60,714 nt of DNA from an uncultured Collinsella sp. (lineage in GTDB: Bacteria; Actinomycetota; Coriobacteriia; Coriobacteriales; Coriobacteriaceae). Each line of letters begins with the position of its first letter. The first letter of the stretch is position 1. A program made the position numbers and the translations under genes. The notes below the pieces were generated by a model. That model was not told the origin of the DNA. It saw only the letters and a program-made list of their open reading frames with translations, and searched no databases. Below, piece by piece: positions 6,636 through 14,524 of this stretch. The DNA lies in the NCBI GenBank assembly GCA_900541745.1, contig UQLA01000016.1:1-60714 (forward strand), in the 5' to 3' direction.

Positions 6636-8639
6636 TTAGACCAGGCGGGCGTTGATCGTCTTGGCGATCTCGGCGGCGTCGGTGGAACCCTTGACGGTGG
6701 CACGGAAGTCCTCGTCCATAAGCGCCTCGGCGACCTTGGACAGGATCTTGAGGTGCGTGGTGCCAGCCTGAGCGCCCGGGATGAGCAGGGCGATGGCAAC
6801 GTTGACCGGAGCGCCGTCCATGGTGTCCCAACCGGTCACGCCAGAGTCGTCCTTGACGACGATGACAGCGGCCTCGGTAATGGCGTCGGACTTGGCATGC
6901 GGGATGGCGAAGCCCTCCATCATGCCCGTGGTGCCCTCGGCCTCGCGGGCCAGGAAGGCGTTCATCACGGCGTCGGCATCACTGGCGATACCGGCTTTGA
7001 CGGCCTGGTTGGAGACAAAGCTCAGGGCCTCGTCACGAGAAGCGAAGTCCTCGGCGACAAAGACGTTCTCGACCTTCACGAAGTCGGAAGCCTCGGCCTT
7101 GGGGGCCTCGACGGCAGCGGCCTTGGGGGCATCAACCGGCTTGGTTGCAGGAGCGGGCTTCTGGTTCTTCTCGAAGTCGTACTTCTTGAAGGCCACGAAC
7201 AGGATGCCACCGACCACTGCGCCGATGAGGATCGCGAGAACCCACTGCGGGCCGTTCTCGACAACGGGCAGGACCAGGAAGCCGCCGTGAGGCGCCGGAT
7301 CGTGAACGTTGAAGAAGATGGTCAAGATGGAAGCGATGGAAGAACCGACCATCATAATAGGCATGACGGGCCAGATGTTCTTGGTCATGAACGGAATGGC
7401 GCCCTCGGTGATGTGGGTGCAACCAAGGATAAGGTTGACGATACCGGCGTCATGATCCTCCTGGCTGAAGTACTTCTTGCCGACAACGACGGCGAAGGTG
7501 GTGATCAGCGGCGGAACGATGCAAGCGGCGGAGACGGCAGCCATGAAGTTGGTGCCGAAGTTGTAGGTCTCGGTGCCGACGCCAGCTTCGAGAGCGGTAC
7601 CGAGCAGGAAGGTGCCAGTAGCGTAAGCAGCCTTGTTGACCGGGCCGCCCATGTCAAATGCGCACATGCAGCCGATGGCCAGGCCAAGGATCACCGGACC
7701 GGAGTTACCGAGGCTCTGCAGGAAATCCATCATGCCCTGGTTAATGGCAGCCATGGGGCCGGAAATACCGAGCATGACCAGGCCGACGATGGCGGTAGAG
7801 CAAAGCGGATACAGGAAGATTGCCTTCAGGCCATTAAGGCTCGCGGGAATTTTAGAGAAAACCTTCTCGAGCAACAGGATGACATAGCCAGCGAGGAAGC
7901 CGCCGACGATGCCGCCCAAGAAGCCAAAGCCCACACCCGAGCCTCCAGCGTCGATCATGCCGGTATCGGCGTTGATGGGAAGACCCTGGATGGCAATCAT
8001 ACCGGCAACAAAGCCGGGGACGAGCGCCGGGCGCTTGCCGATGGACTCGGCGATGTAGGCGGAGAGCACCGGAACCATGAGGTTCATGGCAATACCGCCG
8101 ATAATCTTGAGCATCGCGGCAAAGCTGTTGTAGTCGGAAGCCGTCGAATCAAAGGACGTGATGCCCCACAGGAACGAAATGGCGGTCAGAACACCACCGG
8201 CAACGACGAAGACCAGCATGTGGCTGACGCCGTTCATGAGGTGCTTGTAGATGACGTGACCGATGGACTCCTTCTCCTCGACCTCGTCCTCGACATCGGC
8301 GGCAGTGGCAACCGTGCCGTCGCCCTTGGCGGCGAGCGCACGGTCGATCAGCTTTCCGGCGGCCTCGACGGACAGGGCCTTGGAAACACCGACGGAAACC
8401 ATGGGCTTACCGGCGAAACGCTCGGCCTGGACATCCTTATCGGCTGCGACGACGACGGCCTTGGCACCGGCGATCTCGCTCTTGGTGAGCTCGTTCTCGA
8501 CACCGACCTGGCCATGAGTCTCGACCTTAATGGTCAGACCTCGCTCGGCAGCTGCCTTCTCCAGCGCCTCCTTCGCCATGAAGGTGTGCGCAATGCCGGT
8601 CGGGCAACCGGTCGCGGCGATGATGTCAAACTTAGCCAT
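6636..8639 (-). CDS. fruA: PTS fructose-type transporter, EIIB-EIIC-EIIA fusion
   Basis: A 667-aa membrane permease that takes up and phosphorylates a hexose, most likely fructose to fructose-1-phosphate. Residues 1-105 are an EIIB domain with phospho-cysteine Cys12 in ATGCPTGIAHT. About 125-480 is a multi-helix EIIC domain. An Ala/Lys/Pro-rich linker leads to a C-terminal EIIA domain with phospho-His581 in FAIPHAKSDAI. The IIA domain being last is the notable order. GGAGGG lies before the ATG. It is divergent from an RpiR regulator and ends in its own terminator. Specificity could also be mannose or another ketose. Confidence 0.93.
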   Translation of the reverse strand: MAKFDIIAATGCPTGIAHTFMAKEALEKAAAERGLTIKVETHGQVGVENELTKSEIAGAKAVVVAADKDVQAERFAGKPMVSVGVSKALSVEAAGKLIDRALAAKGDGTVATAADVEDEVEEKESIGHVIYKHLMNGVSHMLVFVVAGGVLTAISFLWGITSFDSTASDYNSFAAMLKIIGGIAMNLMVPVLSAYIAESIGKRPALVPGFVAGMIAIQGLPINADTGMIDAGGSGVGFGFLGGIVGGFLAGYVILLLEKVFSKIPASLNGLKAIFLYPLCSTAIVGLVMLGISGPMAAINQGMMDFLQSLGNSGPVILGLAIGCMCAFDMGGPVNKAAYATGTFLLGTALEAGVGTETYNFGTNFMAAVSAACIVPPLITTFAVVVGKKYFSQEDHDAGIVNLILGCTHITEGAIPFMTKNIWPVMPIMMVGSSIASILTIFFNVHDPAPHGGFLVLPVVENGPQWVLAILIGAVVGGILFVAFKKYDFEKNQKPAPATKPVDAPKAAAVEAPKAEASDFVKVENVFVAEDFASRDEALSFVSNQAVKAGIASDADAVMNAFLAREAEGTTGMMEGFAIPHAKSDAITEAAVIVVKDDSGVTGWDTMDGAPVNVAIALLIPGAQAGTTHLKILSKVAEALMDEDFRATVKGSTDAAEIAKTINARLV

Positions 8640-8766
8640 GTGTCCCTCCTTCTTGAGTACTGCGCCCGCAGGCGCTCCCCTAAACGCGCTTCAATGCGCG
8701 TTTTTCCACAATTGAAAGATACCAACCTACCGTCCGCGTGAGAAGAGACAAGGCGCAATTCTCCGG

Positions 8767-8781
8767 TGAAAGGTTCTTTCA
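8767..8781. promoter_or_regulatory. Perfect dyad TGAAAG-GTT-CTTTCA, candidate RpiR operator
   Basis: A perfect 6-bp inverted repeat with a 3-nt spacer lies in the fruA/rpiR divergent region. A sugar-phosphate-responsive RpiR protein binding here would be well placed to control fruA. A looser copy lies before PfkB copy 1 (2830-2844). Confidence 0.5.
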
Positions 8782-8786
8782 TAACC

Positions 8787-8809
8787 GTAAACGGTAAGTG
8801 AAAGTTTAC
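8787..8809. promoter_or_regulatory. Second dyad GTAAAC-N11-GTTTAC in the fruA/rpiR region
   Basis: The 6-bp arms are perfect, and the internal sequence GGTAAGTGAAAG contains another TGAAAG. It sits next to the dyad at 8767-8781. It may be a second operator for the divergent regulator. Confidence 0.4.
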
Positions 8810-8857
8810 CATCAACACTTGAAACGGCAAGGTGTATCTTGTACTTGAAAATGCCCG

Positions 8858-8863
8858 TATACT
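8858..8863 (+). promoter_or_regulatory. Candidate -10 box of the RpiR regulator gene
   Basis: TATACT lies 48 nt before the chosen ATG. The best -35 at proper spacing is weak (TATCTT at 8835), so an activator or poor basal expression is possible. Its presence argues against starting translation at the in-frame ATG at 8864. Confidence 0.45.
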
Positions 8864-8911
8864 ATGGCATTGAAAAACAAGTCCGATTTTCATGCCAACC
8901 AGGAGCCATCC

Positions 8912-9769
8912 ATGACCGATAGCAGCAAGAGCGCGCTCTCCCTCATTAGCACCCACAAGGGATACAGCGAATCCGAGCAGCGCATTGTCGACTATATTCT
9001 GGAGCACCAGTCCGAGGCACCGCGTCTGACGGCCGCCCAGCTCTCACGAGCCGCCGCCACGTCTGAGGCGACGGTTTCGCGCTTTTGCCGCAAGCTGGGC
9101 TTTGGCAGCTTTCGCAGCTTTCAATTTTCACTGGCGCGCGATCTGGAAAGCCAGCGCAACGAGGGCCTGACAGACGAGGTCTCGCTCGACAACATGGAGC
9201 AGAGCCTTAAAAATATCCTCGCCGCCAAGGTGAGTGAGCTTAATGCGACCATCGACGGCATAGATCACGACACGTTGGCCGCAGTTGTGCACGCACTTAA
9301 GAATGCCGGCGTTATTGAGTTCGCCGCCGTGGGCAATACGAACGCGGTCGCGCTCGATGCGACATTTAAGTTTTCGCAGCTGGGCCTTCGCTGCATGGCA
9401 AGCACCATCAGCGAGACCTCGATTGGTTTCGCGCTCACGTTGCGCCCTGGTGATGTCATCGTGCTGATCTCGAACTCTGGCAAGTCGCGTCGACTGAACC
9501 GCATGGCAAAAGCAGCTCGCGATTGCGGCGCCACTGTAGTCGTCATCAGCAGCGACAGCAAGTCTCCACTTGCGCGCCTAGCCGACTACACCTTTAATAC
9601 CGTCAATCACGAGGCACTGCTGACAACGGGGGACTTCGCGTTCTCCAAGATGAGCGCCACGATGATCATAGAGGTCATCTACAACTTCCTGCTGCCCGAA
9701 ATCGAGGACGCCCGAGAGCACATCAGCTACTACGAGGAACTCATCCAACCGGATAAGGTCGTGGAATAG
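8912..9769 (+). CDS. RpiR/HexR-family transcriptional regulator (HTH + SIS)
   Basis: A 285-aa regulator with an N-terminal HTH_6 domain (ESEQRIVDYILEH, then AQLSRAAATSEATVSRFCRKLGF) and a C-terminal SIS sugar-isomerase fold (VIEFAAVGNTNAV, VIVLISNSGKSRRLNR) that normally senses a phosphosugar. AGGAG lies 6 nt before the ATG at 8912; an earlier in-frame ATG at 8864 has no ribosome site and overlaps the promoter. It is divergent from fruA, so control of fructose uptake is the natural guess. It is followed by a bidirectional terminator shared with recN. Confidence 0.9.
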   Translation: MTDSSKSALSLISTHKGYSESEQRIVDYILEHQSEAPRLTAAQLSRAAATSEATVSRFCRKLGFGSFRSFQFSLARDLESQRNEGLTDEVSLDNMEQSLKNILAAKVSELNATIDGIDHDTLAAVVHALKNAGVIEFAAVGNTNAVALDATFKFSQLGLRCMASTISETSIGFALTLRPGDVIVLISNSGKSRRLNRMAKAARDCGATVVVISSDSKSPLARLADYTFNTVNHEALLTTGDFAFSKMSATMIIEVIYNFLLPEIEDAREHISYYEELIQPDKVVE

Positions 9770-9796
9770 ACATTTTGAGGAGCCGAAGGGCGCCAC

Positions 9797-9960
9797 TCGC
9801 CACGAAACCAGCCCATCTACTACGTTTTATCCGCATGGCCCAACCACATACCGAAAATAGAGAAAACCGCAGGCGTTCTACCTGCGGTTTTCTTATTGCA
9901 TTTCTTGACGTGGTTGCCGATTGCCTATTAAACGTAGTAGATGGGCCGGTTTCGTGGCGA
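9797..9960. repeat. Long inverted repeat enclosing a terminator
   Basis: The arms at 9797-9829 and 9929-9960 match as inverted copies over about 32 bp with one mismatch and one indel. The core CGCCACGAAACC and CCCATCTACTACGTTT are shared. The intrinsic terminator at 9863-9891 lies almost exactly in the middle, so the element has a hairpin inside a hairpin. It fills the gap between the convergent rpiR and recN genes. Confidence 0.8.
9863..9891. terminator. Bidirectional terminator between the regulator and recN
   Basis: AAAACCGCAGG and CCTGCGGTTTT form an 11-bp perfect stem with a 7-nt loop, flanked by A and T tracts on either side. It can serve both convergent genes. Confidence 0.88.
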
Positions 9961-9990
9961 CCGGGTCGGACATGTATGTGGCGGCTCGGT

Positions 9991-11619
9991 CTAAGCACGC
10001 GCTTCTTCCAGCATCTGCCTGGCGTGCGCTAGGCTTGCCTCCGATTGATCGCCGCTCAGCATACGGGCAATCTCTGCGGTACGGGCGTCCCCAGCTACCT
10101 CATCCAAATGCGTTTGAGGACCGTCACCGAGCTCTTTACTGACCACGTAATGCTTGTCGGCCATGACGGCGACCTGCGCCAGATGGGTTACGACAATCAC
10201 CTGATGCGTGGCGGCGAGATCGGCCAGCACACCAGCAAGAGCACGTGCAGTAGAGCCGCCCACACCGGCATCAACCTCGTCGAACACCAGCGTATCCACG
10301 CCATCCGCGTTGCCAAGGACAACCTTGCTCGCCAGCATCACGCGGCTCAGCTCGCCACCCGAGGCAATGCGGCGTAGAGGTCGCGGAGTCAATCCGGCAC
10401 CACTGCGATACAAAAGCTCGTAGCTCGAAGGGCCCGCCGGCGTCCATTCGGCACGTGGAAGATCGCGCGACTCCCAGACGAGCTCGGCGCCGCCCATCTC
10501 CAGGCGCGCCATCTGACGGCCAACCTCGTGACAAAAACGCGGGGCTGCCGTATTGCGTACACGCTTAAGCGCCTTGGCGGCGGCGAACAGTTCATGCTCC
10601 GCTGCGCCAAGCGCTTCGCGAGCCTTCTTAATCTGCTCATCACCATCATCGACTAGGGACAGCAGCTCTTGTGAGCGGTCGCGCATGGAAAAGACATCGT
10701 CCATGGTGGGACCCCACTGACGCAGCAGGCCCTTGAGGTCTGAATATCGCTCGCGCATGCGAGCGAGCTCGCGAGGGTCAAACGCAACGCCATCGCGATA
10801 AGCACGCAGCTCGTTGGCACAATCCTCAAGTGAGATGCAGGCATCCGAAAGTGCATCGGCGATGTCACCGAGCTTGCGGTCAACGGTCGCCATGCGTGAA
10901 AGCTCGGCAACGGCGCCATTCACGGCATCGAGCGCTCCCCCTTCGGCAGCAAGCGATGCATGGGCCTCGTTGGCCGTCGCAACCAAGACCTCGGCGTGCT
11001 CCGAGCGCGGCAGCAGCTCCTCGAGCTCCTCGTACTCGCCTGGCTTGGGGTCGACCTCGGTGATACGCTCAAGAGCAAAACGCGCTTCCTCGACGCGACT
11101 TCCCTGCGCGCGTGAGGCTTCCTCCACACGGCGAAGCTCCTTGGCGGCGGCACGCGAAGCCTTAAAGCAGGTGCGATACTTCTCGAGCGCCTCAAGCGCC
11201 GCGCGCCCAGCCCAAGCATCGACCATGGCAACATGGTGCGCCGGGTCGAGCAGACGCTGATGTTCATGCTGGCCGCATAGATCCATCATCACGCCGACGC
11301 GCTCCGAAAGCTCGCGCACGCTGGCGATGCGGCCGTCAATTTTTACGCGGCTGCGGCCCTCGGCAGAAAGGCTGCGCTGTACGGTAAAACCCTCCGTGTC
11401 GTGCGGGCCGTCAAACAGGCGCGCCTCGACGCTGGCAAGCGCCTCGCCCTCGCGAACCGTCGACGAATCCGCGCGCTCGCCCAAAATGAGCTTGAGCGCC
11501 GAGAGCAGCGCGGTCTTGCCAGCACCGGTCTCGCCGGTCAGGACGGTCAAGCCGGTACTCGGAACCAACGTCGCCTCGCGAATGAGCGCGATGTTGGAAA
11601 CCTGCAGCTCATCGATCAT
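9991..11619 (-). CDS. recN: DNA repair protein RecN
   Basis: A 542-aa SMC-like ATPase of recombinational repair. The N-terminal Walker A GETGAGKT is at residues 29-36, with a central coiled coil (runs such as VEEASRAQGSRVEEARFALERI). The C-terminal half has the ABC signature ASGGELSRVMLA and Walker B TLVFDEVDAGVGG. The start at 11619 (MIDELQVSNIALI) is the family start, with GGAG 6 nt upstream. A GTG/ATG 21 nt earlier would add an unrelated tail. Its start overlaps the nadK end by 11 nt. It is last in a minus-strand chain beginning at efp. Confidence 0.95.
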   Translation of the reverse strand: MIDELQVSNIALIREATLVPSTGLTVLTGETGAGKTALLSALKLILGERADSSTVREGEALASVEARLFDGPHDTEGFTVQRSLSAEGRSRVKIDGRIASVRELSERVGVMMDLCGQHEHQRLLDPAHHVAMVDAWAGRAALEALEKYRTCFKASRAAAKELRRVEEASRAQGSRVEEARFALERITEVDPKPGEYEELEELLPRSEHAEVLVATANEAHASLAAEGGALDAVNGAVAELSRMATVDRKLGDIADALSDACISLEDCANELRAYRDGVAFDPRELARMRERYSDLKGLLRQWGPTMDDVFSMRDRSQELLSLVDDGDEQIKKAREALGAAEHELFAAAKALKRVRNTAAPRFCHEVGRQMARLEMGGAELVWESRDLPRAEWTPAGPSSYELLYRSGAGLTPRPLRRIASGGELSRVMLASKVVLGNADGVDTLVFDEVDAGVGGSTARALAGVLADLAATHQVIVVTHLAQVAVMADKHYVVSKELGDGPQTHLDEVAGDARTAEIARMLSGDQSEASLAHARQMLEEARA

Positions 11620-12469
11620 GACGCACTCCATAGAACACACGGCTCACCGAGTTATAGAAGCTCTCGGGGCCGTAATCCAGCAGCAGCACATCACCGGGAC
11701 CGCGACGCACAGCCACGCTCTCAACCGTGCCATCGCAGGTAATAAACTGTCCATCGATGGCAATCGCCGGCACGCTCGGACGATCGTCTGACATAAAGAT
11801 CTCGACGACATCGCTCGGCGAGGTCAAGAAGGCGCGAGCCTGAATGGTATGCGGCGCGATGGGTACGCAAACCATGCCCGTGTAATCGGGGCTGACGATA
11901 GGGCCACCGGCGGAAAGCGCGTAGCCGGTGGAGCCAGTCGCCGTCGACACGACGACACCGTCACCGCGCAGGCGATCGATATGATGGCCGGACACCGTGA
12001 TGTCAAACTCGACCATATCGGACAGGGGCCCACGCGTGAGCGCCATGTCGTTGAGGGCGAACGAACGCACGACATCCTTCGTGCCGTCATCGCGCACCGA
12101 GACGATATCCGCGGCGATGGTGGCGCGGCGGCTCACGTGGAGCTCACCGGACAGGGCATCGCTCACAACCTGCAAAATATCGCGTTCCTCGGGACTGGCC
12201 GCCGTCAAAAAGCCCAGGTGGCCATAGGAAAGACCCAAAATGGGAATCTCGCGGTAGTTGAGAATGCGGGCGGCGCGCAGCAGTGTGCCGTCGCCGCCGA
12301 GCGTGATGACCAAGTCGGCATCGTCAACATCGGGCGTGCTCTGGATCTTGGAGCGCTGGTCGGCAGCCCATGCAACCTCGTAGCCCTGGCGCGTCAGCCA
12401 GAGCTCGAGCATCAGGCCGCTCTCGACCGCCTCTTGCTTGTAGTAATTGGGAACCAGAAAGACCTTCAT
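11609..12469 (-). CDS. nadK: NAD kinase
   Basis: A 286-aa cytosolic kinase making NADP from NAD and ATP. It shows the GGDG motif (58-61, TLGGDGTLLRAAR), a DGVVVSTATGSTGYALSAGG segment with the conserved TGSTGY loop, and the expected C-terminal beta-rich domain. It is translationally coupled to tlyA: the tlyA TGA and the nadK ATG overlap as ATGA. It shares the efp-to-recN chain, where nadK-recN adjacency is common in actinobacteria. Confidence 0.95.
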   Translation of the reverse strand: MKVFLVPNYYKQEAVESGLMLELWLTRQGYEVAWAADQRSKIQSTPDVDDADLVITLGGDGTLLRAARILNYREIPILGLSYGHLGFLTAASPEERDILQVVSDALSGELHVSRRATIAADIVSVRDDGTKDVVRSFALNDMALTRGPLSDMVEFDITVSGHHIDRLRGDGVVVSTATGSTGYALSAGGPIVSPDYTGMVCVPIAPHTIQARAFLTSPSDVVEIFMSDDRPSVPAIAIDGQFITCDGTVESVAVRRGPGDVLLLDYGPESFYNSVSRVFYGVRHDR

Positions 12470-13278
12470 AGCGTTGCTGCTTTCTCGCTCAAAGCCGATA
12501 CCTGGGATTGCAACTCATCTTCGGCGCGCTCGCCAGGGGCAAACCTCGTGCCGTACAGGAAAAACTCAACGTTGCCCTTAGCGCCATGGATGGGCGACAC
12601 GCACACGTCAAGCGGGAACAGGCCCCTGGCAGCGAACAGCTCAATCGCCGCCACGAGTGTATCGCGGCGAACGCCGGGGTCAGTCACGATACCGCCCTCG
12701 CCCACCAGCGCAGCCGGCGCCTCAAACTGAGGCTTTACGAGCGTGCAAAATGAACCCGAAGGCTTCAGGCATGCCAGCACGGCGTCGATGATATTCGCGA
12801 TACTCGTAAACGACACATCGCACACGGCCAGGTCGATAGCGTCACCGTAGCCGAGCTCGGGCAACTGCGTCACATTCGTGCGCTCGTGGAGCGTCACGCG
12901 ATCGTCCTGACGCAGCGACCAGTCGAACTGAGCGCGCCCCACATCGACCGAAACGACAGTAGCGGCGCCGCGCTTGAGCAGGCAATCGGTAAAGCCGCCC
13001 GTGGAGCATCCCACATCGAGGCAAGCAAGGTCCGTCGGATCGATTCCAAACGCATCGAGCGCGCCCTCGAGCTTGAGCCCGCCGCGCCCAACATACGGGA
13101 TGCGCCCCTTAACGTGCAGCGGCAGGCCCGGCGTCACCTTGAGCCCCGGAGAGGTCAAACGCTCACCGCCACTCGAAACCAAGCCGGCCATAAGAGTGCG
13201 AAGGGCATCCGCGCGATCGGCGCAGATGCCCTGTGAAATCAGTTCGTCATCGAGACGCACGCGTTTCATGAATGCCAT
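12466..13278 (-). CDS. tlyA: TlyA-family rRNA 2'-O-methyltransferase
   Basis: A 270-aa S4-domain methyltransferase of the TlyA/hemolysin A family, which methylates the 2'-OH of rRNA cytidines and affects capreomycin sensitivity in mycobacteria. Residues 1-65 form the S4 RNA-binding domain (RVRLDDELISQG). An FtsJ-like Rossmann domain follows, with GRGGLKLEGALDAF and the SAM motif LDVGCSTGGFTDCLL. The ATG at 13278 overlaps the xseB stop as TGATG. A second ATG at 13269 is also possible. A haemolysin role is not supported. Confidence 0.92.
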   Translation of the reverse strand: MAFMKRVRLDDELISQGICADRADALRTLMAGLVSSGGERLTSPGLKVTPGLPLHVKGRIPYVGRGGLKLEGALDAFGIDPTDLACLDVGCSTGGFTDCLLKRGAATVVSVDVGRAQFDWSLRQDDRVTLHERTNVTQLPELGYGDAIDLAVCDVSFTSIANIIDAVLACLKPSGSFCTLVKPQFEAPAALVGEGGIVTDPGVRRDTLVAAIELFAARGLFPLDVCVSPIHGAKGNVEFFLYGTRFAPGERAEDELQSQVSALSEKAATL

Positions 13279-13544
13279 CAACCATTCGTATCCGGAGATG
13301 CAGCCTGTCTATCTTGGGACTCGTTTGCCGCATCCTCATCGTATTCCTGCTCGAGCTTGTCGGCCTCACGCGGCGTCAGCTCAAACTTGTCGACCATATC
13401 GACCGCTCGGGAGCCCAGCTCAATCGCCTCGTCAAACAAATCGAGCGAACGCTCCAAGGACGTATCCTTGGAGCGAACGGTGGCGATAATCTGGTCCAGG
13501 CGATCCGAGATCTCATCGAAGTTGCGGACGGAACCCTCTGGCAT
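13278..13544 (-). CDS. xseB: Exodeoxyribonuclease VII small subunit
   Basis: An 88-aa partner of the XseA nuclease subunit, which degrades single-stranded DNA. The helical core NFDEISDRLDQIIATVRSKDTSLERSLDLFDEAIELG matches XseB, followed by an acidic, Gln/Asp-rich tail. It sits between nusB and tlyA. In many bacteria xseA comes directly before xseB, but there is no xseA in this window, so the large subunit would have to be encoded elsewhere. Confidence 0.85.
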   Translation of the reverse strand: MPEGSVRNFDEISDRLDQIIATVRSKDTSLERSLDLFDEAIELGSRAVDMVDKFELTPREADKLEQEYDEDAANESQDRQAASPDTNG

Positions 13545-13546
13545 GG

Positions 13547-14134
13547 CTACTCCTCGACGGAGTCGGCCTCGACGGCCTCAGCAGCGTCCGCACCCTCGGC
13601 AAGTACACCGGCAGCAGCCTGAGCAGCAGCGACCTTGGCGGCTGCCTCGGCAGCCTGTGCCTCCTCGCGAGCGCGATCCTCGGCCAGCAGCTCTTGGTAC
13701 AGGTCCTCGCCCGGCAGTTCCTCGCTGCGAGCGATCTTGCCCAGCACGCCGTTGACAAACGATGCGGACTGGTCGGTACCATAAGCCTTAGCGATTTCGA
13801 CCGCCTCGTTGATGACGATGGCGTCCGAGACCTCTTCGTCGGTGAGGAAGCGCATCTCGTAGACGGCGATACGCAGCAGGTTGCGGTCGGCACCGGGCAT
13901 GCGCATAAGATCCCAGTTCTTGGCGACGGCTCGCAGGGCACAATCGATGCGATCGATATGCTCGTAGGCACCGCGGCAAAGCTCCAGCGCATAGGGGTCG
14001 AGGGGACCCTTCGAAATCAGGAAATCGCCCTCGAGGACGCGCTCGAGCGGGCTGTCCGTGGCCTCGGCCTGGAACAGCAGCTGCAGCGCCTGACTGCGGG
14101 CAAGCGTGCGCCCGCGATAAACCTTAAGGCTCAA
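13547..14134 (-). CDS. nusB: Transcription antitermination factor NusB, with Ala/Glu-rich tail
   Basis: A 195-aa protein. Residues 1-145 form the all-helical NusB fold (RTLARSQALQLLFQAEAT, LLRIAVYEMRFL, AIVINEAVEIAKAYGTDQSASFVNGVLGKIA), which binds boxA RNA with NusE/S10 in rRNA antitermination. About 50 further residues are very rich in Ala and Glu and probably disordered or helical; this lengthens it beyond the usual 135-150 aa. It lies 3 nt after the Asp23 gene and 2 nt before xseB, so co-transcription is certain in practice. Confidence 0.94.
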   Translation of the reverse strand: MSLKVYRGRTLARSQALQLLFQAEATDSPLERVLEGDFLISKGPLDPYALELCRGAYEHIDRIDCALRAVAKNWDLMRMPGADRNLLRIAVYEMRFLTDEEVSDAIVINEAVEIAKAYGTDQSASFVNGVLGKIARSEELPGEDLYQELLAEDRAREEAQAAEAAAKVAAAQAAAGVLAEGADAAEAVEADSVEE

Positions 14135-14137
14135 AGG

Positions 14138-14500
14138 TTACTCCTTGGGGAAAACGAGGCCGTCGATGCAAACGTCAACGCGCTCGACCTCGACGCCCAC
14201 CTGGGCATCGATGGCGGCGACCACGGCGGCGCGAACGGCCTCGGCGAGTTTCTTGAACGGATAGCCAAAGAACACCACGACACGCACGGTGAGTGCGAGC
14301 TTGTCGCCGACGACCTCGGCCTCGACCGCCGGCTCGGAAGCCGGGGCCTTGGACGAGAGCATCATGGAGACAAGGTTGGTGGCAAGGTCCTTGACGCCAA
14401 CGGAGGCGATGCCCTCGACATCCGACACGGCGCGCGAGACGATGGCGGTCAGAACATCGGGCGAAATGCCGATGCCGTCAATCTTGATTTCCTGGGGCAT
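14138..14500 (-). CDS. Asp23/Gls24-family (DUF322) protein
   Basis: A 120-aa small protein of the Asp23/YloU/AmaP family. It opens with the typical IKIDGIGISPDVLTAIVSRAVSDVEGIASVG segment and has a beta strand region LALTVRVVVFFGYPF. Family members associate with the cell envelope and general stress in Firmicutes; the biochemical role is unknown. It sits between efp and nusB, a placement common in Gram-positive genomes. A second paralogue lies at 60111-60467. Confidence 0.88.
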   Translation of the reverse strand: MPQEIKIDGIGISPDVLTAIVSRAVSDVEGIASVGVKDLATNLVSMMLSSKAPASEPAVEAEVVGDKLALTVRVVVFFGYPFKKLAEAVRAAVVAAIDAQVGVEVERVDVCIDGLVFPKE

Positions 14501-14524
14501 GAGTCCTCCTAGAAGAGATGGTTG

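Noticed and set aside
6474..8741. Very long plus-strand open frame opposite fruA (and similar ones opposite ptsI, alaS, ileS, ftsH)
   Set aside because: These mirror real minus-strand genes in a G+C-rich genome, have biased low-complexity composition (Gly, Asp, Val, Arg), lack ribosome sites and match no family. The minus-strand frames carry clear motifs.
8864..8911. Earlier ATG start for the RpiR regulator
   Set aside because: It has no ribosome site, directly follows the TATACT box and would add 16 residues before the normal HTH start. ATG 8912 has AGGAG at good spacing.
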